The notes beneath the pieces were generated by a model. That model searched no databases and had not been told where the DNA came from. It worked only from the letters and a program-made list of their open reading frames with translations. A stretch of 64,000 nt of DNA from Streptomyces sp. NBC_01689. Its GTDB lineage: Bacteria; Actinomycetota; Actinomycetes; Streptomycetales; Streptomycetaceae. This document shows, piece after piece, positions 60,226 through 64,000 of the stretch (position 1 is its first letter; each line of letters begins with the position of its first letter). Where the stretch lies: positions 3,162,001-3,226,000 of the forward strand of contig NZ_CP109592.1 of NCBI RefSeq assembly GCF_036250675.1. Direction: 5' to 3'. The translations under genes and the position numbers were made by a program.

Positions 60226-60288
60226 AAAGAAATGCGCGTTCCCCAAGGAGTTGTGCGCACGTGGGAATCGGAAGGGCTCGGACGGTCG

Positions 60289-62049
60289 TCATCGGACCCG
60301 GCTCCGCAGGGTCGTGAGCAGATATGCGCAGAGCAGCGCGGTCAGCGACAACGTCAGCGCACCACCGACGGGTTGGGCGACCAGCCGGGCCACGGCCGTC
60401 AGACAGCGCGCTCCCCCGAACGGCCATTGCACCAGCGTGAGCTCGCGCAGCCGCTCCGGGAAGCCCGCCGCCGTCCGTACGGATGGCCCCGACAAGGCCT
60501 TTTGTACGAGCGGGACGACGAGGACCGGAACGGCGAGCACCGCCGCCAGCCCGGCGGTGGTGGACCGGAAGAGACCGGCCGCCAGCACCCCGGCCCAGGC
60601 GCAGCCCACCACCAGTCCGGCCCAACTCGCCCCCAGAGAAAGCCAGTCGCCGGGAATTGCGGTGAGTTCCCGCCCGTAGACGAGATAGAGGATTTCGAGA
60701 TCGCAGCCCACGGTGAGAAAGGCCAGCAGGAGGGCGACGGCCGAGGAGACGAGGAGTTTGGCCGCCAGCAGCCCCAGCCGGCGCGGGACGGTCCCGCGGT
60801 CCGCGGCCAGCGCGGGGTAGCGGAATTCCTCGCCGAAGGAGATCGCGCCGAGCAGGCCCGCGCCGAGCGCCGCGGGCGGCAGAGGGCATTCCCGCGGCCA
60901 GGCGACCAGCAGGCGCGCAGCCGGGGTGTGACCGACTCTGGCGAGGAACACGGACAGCAGCGCGGAGACGAGCAGCACGGCGGCGGACGTGACGTAGCCG
61001 GTACCGACACCGGCGGCACGGCGCAGTTCGTAGCGCAGGGGACGCAGGGGGTTCGACGCCTGCCGGACGGCGATGGGGGGCGAGGAGGCGGGCCTCCGCT
61101 CCGCGGCCGGTCTCCCGGTCCGGGAAGAATCGTCACTCCCGAGCGAGTCACCGTCGGCCGACGGGACCCGGGGAGTTCCCATGTCCCCGATCTCATCGGC
61201 GAGTTGGTGAACGAGGATGCCGTGGCGGAAGGCGGTCTCCCCGACGTCGGCGCAGGTACTGCCGTACACCGAGAGCCGGTTGCCGTCCTCGCGCACGACC
61301 TCGACCGACTGCCGGCCGGTCCGGGCCTCCTTGGCGAGCAGGGCGGCGAGGCGGACGGCGTGCGGGCTGCGGACGGCGACCCGGGGGCGCAGCCGGGTGC
61401 GGGCGAAGTCCGCGGCCTCCTGGTCGGCGGCGAGGCGGCCCTCCCGCAGCGTGACGACCCGGTCGGCAGCCCGAGCCGCCTCCTTGGGGTCGGCCGTGCT
61501 GAACAGGACGGTTCCGCCCTGGGTCGCGTGCGCGCGCAGGATGCCGTGCAGCCAGCGGCCCTCGCGGGTGGAGAGTCCGGCCGCGGGGTCGTCGAGGACG
61601 AGGGTGTGCGGATCGGTCAGGAGCGCGCAGGCCAGGCCCAGGCGCCGGTCCAGGCCGCGCGAGAGGGTGCTCAGACGCTCGTCGCACACCCCTGTGAGGC
61701 CGACCATCTCGAGGACGTCGTCGACGCGCCGTACCGGCACACCGGCCGCGGCGCACAGCATGCGGAGCTGGCCGTGGACCGTGCGCGCGGGGTGGCCGGG
61801 CACATCGCCGAGAAGGACGCCGACCTCGCGCGCGGGGTGGGCGATCCGGTGCAGGGGCCGGCCTCGGAAGTAGGTGATCCCCCGGCCCGGCCGGAGTTCG
61901 AGCATGAGCTTCAGCGTCGTCGTCTTTCCCGCACCCGGGGCTCCGAGCAGGGCTGTGACGTGGCCCGCGCGCGCCTCGAAGGACACGTCGTCGACGGCGG
62001 GCGGCAGGTCCCTGCGCGGGGCGCTGGTCAATCCGATGGCCTGGATCAC
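60289..62049 (-). CDS. ABC ATPase-permease fusion
   Basis: A 586-residue fusion beside whiH. ATPase domain about 1-230: Walker A GAPGAGKTT near 40 is intact, but the signature is LSRGLDRRL instead of LSGGQ, Walker B reads LVLDDPAAGL (Asp for catalytic Glu), and the H-loop is STADP (no His). A polar linker (about 280-340) leads to a permease half with about six membrane helices (TSAAVLLVSALLSVFLA to LTLSLTALLCAYLL). Probably an exporter-type system with slow or altered ATP turnover. Starts at GTG 62049. Substrate unknown. Confidence 0.88.
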   Translation of the reverse strand: MIQAIGLTSAPRRDLPPAVDDVSFEARAGHVTALLGAPGAGKTTTLKLMLELRPGRGITYFRGRPLHRIAHPAREVGVLLGDVPGHPARTVHGQLRMLCAAAGVPVRRVDDVLEMVGLTGVCDERLSTLSRGLDRRLGLACALLTDPHTLVLDDPAAGLSTREGRWLHGILRAHATQGGTVLFSTADPKEAARAADRVVTLREGRLAADQEAADFARTRLRPRVAVRSPHAVRLAALLAKEARTGRQSVEVVREDGNRLSVYGSTCADVGETAFRHGILVHQLADEIGDMGTPRVPSADGDSLGSDDSSRTGRPAAERRPASSPPIAVRQASNPLRPLRYELRRAAGVGTGYVTSAAVLLVSALLSVFLARVGHTPAARLLVAWPRECPLPPAALGAGLLGAISFGEEFRYPALAADRGTVPRRLGLLAAKLLVSSAVALLLAFLTVGCDLEILYLVYGRELTAIPGDWLSLGASWAGLVVGCAWAGVLAAGLFRSTTAGLAAVLAVPVLVVPLVQKALSGPSVRTAAGFPERLRELTLVQWPFGGARCLTAVARLVAQPVGGALTLSLTALLCAYLLTTLRSRVR

Positions 62050-62155
62050 TCACAGCAAGATAGCGCGACATTTACGTTTTTTCGGGCATCAGGCGGTCCG
62101 CCCTCGCCGGGCCCTCCCTCAGTCGCGTGACGAACCGTCCCGGACCGGACCGCCG

Positions 62156-62914
62156 TCAGACCTCGGGGCGCAGCATCGGCGGATTGAGAAGGGTGGCACC
62201 GCCCGCGCGGAACAGCTGGGCGGGGCGGCCTCCCTGACGGGTGGTCGTGCCTCCCGTGGGCACGAGGAAGCCCGGCGTTCCCGTCACCTTGCGGTGGAAG
62301 TTGCGCGGGTCGAGCGCGACGCCCCACACCGCCTCGTAGACACGGCGCAGCTCGCCGACGGTGAACTCGGTCGGGCAGAAGGCGGTGGCCAGGGACGAGT
62401 ACTCGATCTTCGACCGGGCGCGTTCCACACCGTCCGCGAGGATCGTCGCGTGGTCGAAGGCGAGCGGTGCCGCCTGCTCGCCGTCACGGCCGTAGCCGCC
62501 CTGCTGGAGGAGCTCCTCCACCGGCGCCCAGCGGGCGCTCTTGGCGTCACCGCCGGCTCTCGGCGCGGGCAGGTCGGGGGCGAGGGCGAGATGGGCCACG
62601 CTGACGACCCGCATGCGAGGGTCGCGTTCGGGGTCGCCGTAGGTCGCCAGCTGTTCCAGGTGCGCGCCGTTGTCCTGGGCCGGAACGGACGGGTCGTGGG
62701 CGCGCAGCCCGGTCTCCTCGGTGAGCTCGCGCGCCGCCGCCTGCGCGAGGTTCTCGTCCGCCCGTACGAACCCGCCCGGCAGCGCCCATCGGCCCTGGAA
62801 CGGCTGCTCGCCCCTGCGCACCGCCAGCGCGCACAGGGCGTGGCGGCGCACGGTCAGCACGACCAGGTCCACGGTCACGGCGAAGGGCGGAAAGGCAGAC
62901 GGGTCGTAGGGCAT
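62156..62914 (-). CDS. NUDIX-domain protein with C-terminal winged helix (NrtR-like)
   Basis: A 252-residue protein from ATG 62914 (MPYDPSAFPPF). A complete NUDIX box is present: GFVRADENLAQAAARELTEE continuing to TGL, matching G-x5-E-x7-REU-x-EE-x-GU, so ADP-ribose or related hydrolysis is possible, unlike NrtR regulators with a degenerate box. The C-terminal about 75 residues (FTVGELRRVYEAVWGVALD, RNFHRKVTGTPGFL) form the winged helix typical of NrtR-type repressors. It may be an NAD-pathway sensor-regulator or a plain hydrolase. A small inverted repeat lies at 62928-62942. Confidence 0.87.
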   Translation of the reverse strand: MPYDPSAFPPFAVTVDLVVLTVRRHALCALAVRRGEQPFQGRWALPGGFVRADENLAQAAARELTEETGLRAHDPSVPAQDNGAHLEQLATYGDPERDPRMRVVSVAHLALAPDLPAPRAGGDAKSARWAPVEELLQQGGYGRDGEQAAPLAFDHATILADGVERARSKIEYSSLATAFCPTEFTVGELRRVYEAVWGVALDPRNFHRKVTGTPGFLVPTGGTTTRQGGRPAQLFRAGGATLLNPPMLRPEV

Positions 62915-62927
62915 GCCGTGATCATAG

Positions 62928-62942
62928 TCGTCTCCCTGACGA
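62928..62942. promoter_or_regulatory. inverted repeat upstream of NUDIX/NrtR-like gene
   Basis: TCGTC (62928-62932) and GACGA (62938-62942), five-base spacer, 14 bases before the start codon. A possible autoregulatory operator; short arms make this tentative. Confidence 0.4.
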
Positions 62943-63045
62943 TAAACACGTCGTTCGCCGACCACGTCCGACGTGATCCACTCCTCCTCGCCACAGGTTC
63001 CGGGGAGCGCCGCCGCCCGCGGTCCGGACGGCGCCCGCGGCGCTT

Positions 63046-64000
63046 TCACATCCCCAACTGCAGCCCGTCGGCGGCCTCCTCGACCATCGCGAGGCCGAGT
63101 CTGCTGATGCGCACCGAGAAGGGTCCGCCCGCGATCCGCAGTCCCGTCAGTCCGATCTCACCGAGCGGTGCGCTGCCGACCGGACGCACGGTCACCGTCC
63201 CGGCCGGGGCATCGGGGCGGATGCCGGCGAGGGAGCTGACGAGCAGTACCGAGGCGGCCGCCGCCGTGGCCGTGGGCCGGCAGGCCGCGGGATGCGGGAC
63301 CGGGGCGCCGCCCTGGGTGCGCTGCTCACCCGCGTACATCTCCGGCAGCCGGTGTCCGAAGGTCTGCGCGGCGTCGAGCAGCCCCCGCAGCAGCGCGCTC
63401 GCCTCCTTCTCGTGCCCGGCCGCGAACAGCCCGGCGACGGCGACGGCGGTCTCGTGGACCCGTACGGCGCCGCTGCGGTGGCCGAAGGGGTTGTACGCCG
63501 CCTCCCTGGCACCGAGGCTGCGCAGCCCCCAGCCCGAGTCCATGGCGGGGCCTCCGAGCAACCGCGCGAGGTGTTCGGTCCGTGTCTTGTCGAGCAGGCC
63601 GGGGGCCAGGGCCCCGGAACCGAGCAGTCCCGTGTCGAGGAGGTGGACGGTGCCGGCGCCGAGCTGGGGCAGCGGGCGCCCGTCCGGCGCGCGGGCGACC
63701 GCGGGTCTTCCGCCGCCGTCCTCGACCCAGAAGTCCTCCTGGAACGCCGCACGGAGCTGCTGGGCCCACTGCCGCAGTCCCTCGCCACCGGGCCGGCCGG
63801 TCTCGTCGAGCAGTTCGGCGCCCAGCACGGCCGCCCGATGGGCGTGGGCCTGCGTCTCGCAACGGAACGGCCCGCCGGGTCGTGGGTCGGCCAGGTAGGT
63901 GCCGTCGCCCACGGCGGTCCGCAGCCAGGCGAGGCACCGCTCGGCGGCGGGCAGCAGTTCCCGGGTCTCCTTCTCCGCCAGCCCCCAGCGCCGGGCCTCC
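63046..64000 (-). CDS. glycogen debranching-type glycosidase (C-terminal part, cut by window edge)
   Basis: The last 318 or so residues of a larger protein; the frame is open to base 64000 and the start lies outside. An (alpha/alpha)6-barrel glycosidase fragment of the amylo-alpha-1,6-glucosidase/bacterial debranching group: YLADPRPGGPFRCETQAHAHRAA near the window edge, DSGWGLRSLGAREAAYNPFGHRSGAVRVHETA, and HRLPEMYAGEQR, with a conserved Glu likely catalytic, ending in a beta-rich domain (RISRLGLAMVEEAADGLQLGM). The preceding N-terminal sequence is not available, so the exact substrate cannot be set. Confidence 0.85.
   Translation of the reverse strand, partial: EARRWGLAEKETRELLPAAERCLAWLRTAVGDGTYLADPRPGGPFRCETQAHAHRAAVLGAELLDETGRPGGEGLRQWAQQLRAAFQEDFWVEDGGGRPAVARAPDGRPLPQLGAGTVHLLDTGLLGSGALAPGLLDKTRTEHLARLLGGPAMDSGWGLRSLGAREAAYNPFGHRSGAVRVHETAVAVAGLFAAGHEKEASALLRGLLDAAQTFGHRLPEMYAGEQRTQGGAPVPHPAACRPTATAAAASVLLVSSLAGIRPDAPAGTVTVRPVGSAPLGEIGLTGLRIAGGPFSVRISRLGLAMVEEAADGLQLGM

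Noticed and set aside
60226..60260. Sigma-WhiG -35 element (TAAA) for whiH
   Set aside because: No TAAA found 15-16 bases before the CCGATAA element, so only the -10 was listed with moderate confidence.
1..64000. Prophage, transposase, CRISPR array, tRNA or rRNA genes
   Set aside because: None found: no transposase or integrase family motif, no regular spaced repeats with unique spacers, and no cloverleaf I could recognise by eye. A tRNAscan and an ISfinder search would be decisive.

Overview
This window is a segment of the core chromosome of a Streptomyces. The sequence is very GC-rich with strong GC bias at third codon positions. It carries genus-defining genes: the principal sigma factor gene hrdB next to the sporulation regulator gene whiH, the cell-division gene sepH, the two-component pair cutRS, and a DasR operator in front of ptsH. 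From memory, gene order follows the SCO5871-to-SCO5815 region of S. coelicolor, read in reverse numbering. I could not align the two. I see no tRNA, rRNA, CRISPR array, prophage or insertion sequence.

Layout. 1-5.1 kb: kdpDE (kdpE cut by the edge), then two likely accessory genes, a catalytically degenerate ABC ATPase-like protein and a secreted alginate-lyase-like enzyme. 5.2-12 kb: dut with a hotdog thioesterase and a DUF3710 gene, small conserved actinobacterial genes, and cutRS. 12-19.1 kb: inositol monophosphatase, hemH, an MFS transporter and a lactone oxidase with a putative iron box between the divergent pair, then sepH. 19.2-27 kb: rhodanese, VOC protein, thymidine kinase, phosphodiesterase, and a GNAT/acyl-CoA-synthetase protein acetyltransferase.

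27-36.3 kb: ptsH (HPr) under a DasR site, a GntR regulator, an M23 peptidase behind a cyclic-di-AMP riboswitch, an M16 protease pair (one catalytic, one not), parC, and a COG0523 metal GTPase. 36.6-41.5 kb: two small hypothetical genes, a divergent pair of citrate synthase homologues (one fused to a DNA-binding domain), and an iron-box-controlled sucrase/ferredoxin-like gene. 41.8-48 kb: a CitA/CitB-type two-component system, a NitT/TauT-type ABC importer, and an orphan CitB-type regulator divergent from it. 48.1-52.7 kb: an acetate-type symporter operon and a NarL-type two-component operon. 53-64 kb: parE with an unusual repeat-rich 3' region, a small zinc-ribbon gene, a trypsin-like protease, hrdB, whiH, a fused ABC protein, a NUDIX/NrtR-like regulator, and the 3' part of a glycogen-debranching-type gene.

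Common themes are transcriptional and developmental control (hrdB, whiH, sepH, DasR-ptsH), chromosome topology (parC and parE, 18 kb apart and convergent), and small-molecule sensing (c-di-AMP, iron, potassium/turgor, organic acids). The least explained parts are the degenerate ABC protein, the HTH-citrate synthase fusion with its palindromic operator-like sequence, and the perfect 30-bp inverted repeat downstream of parE.
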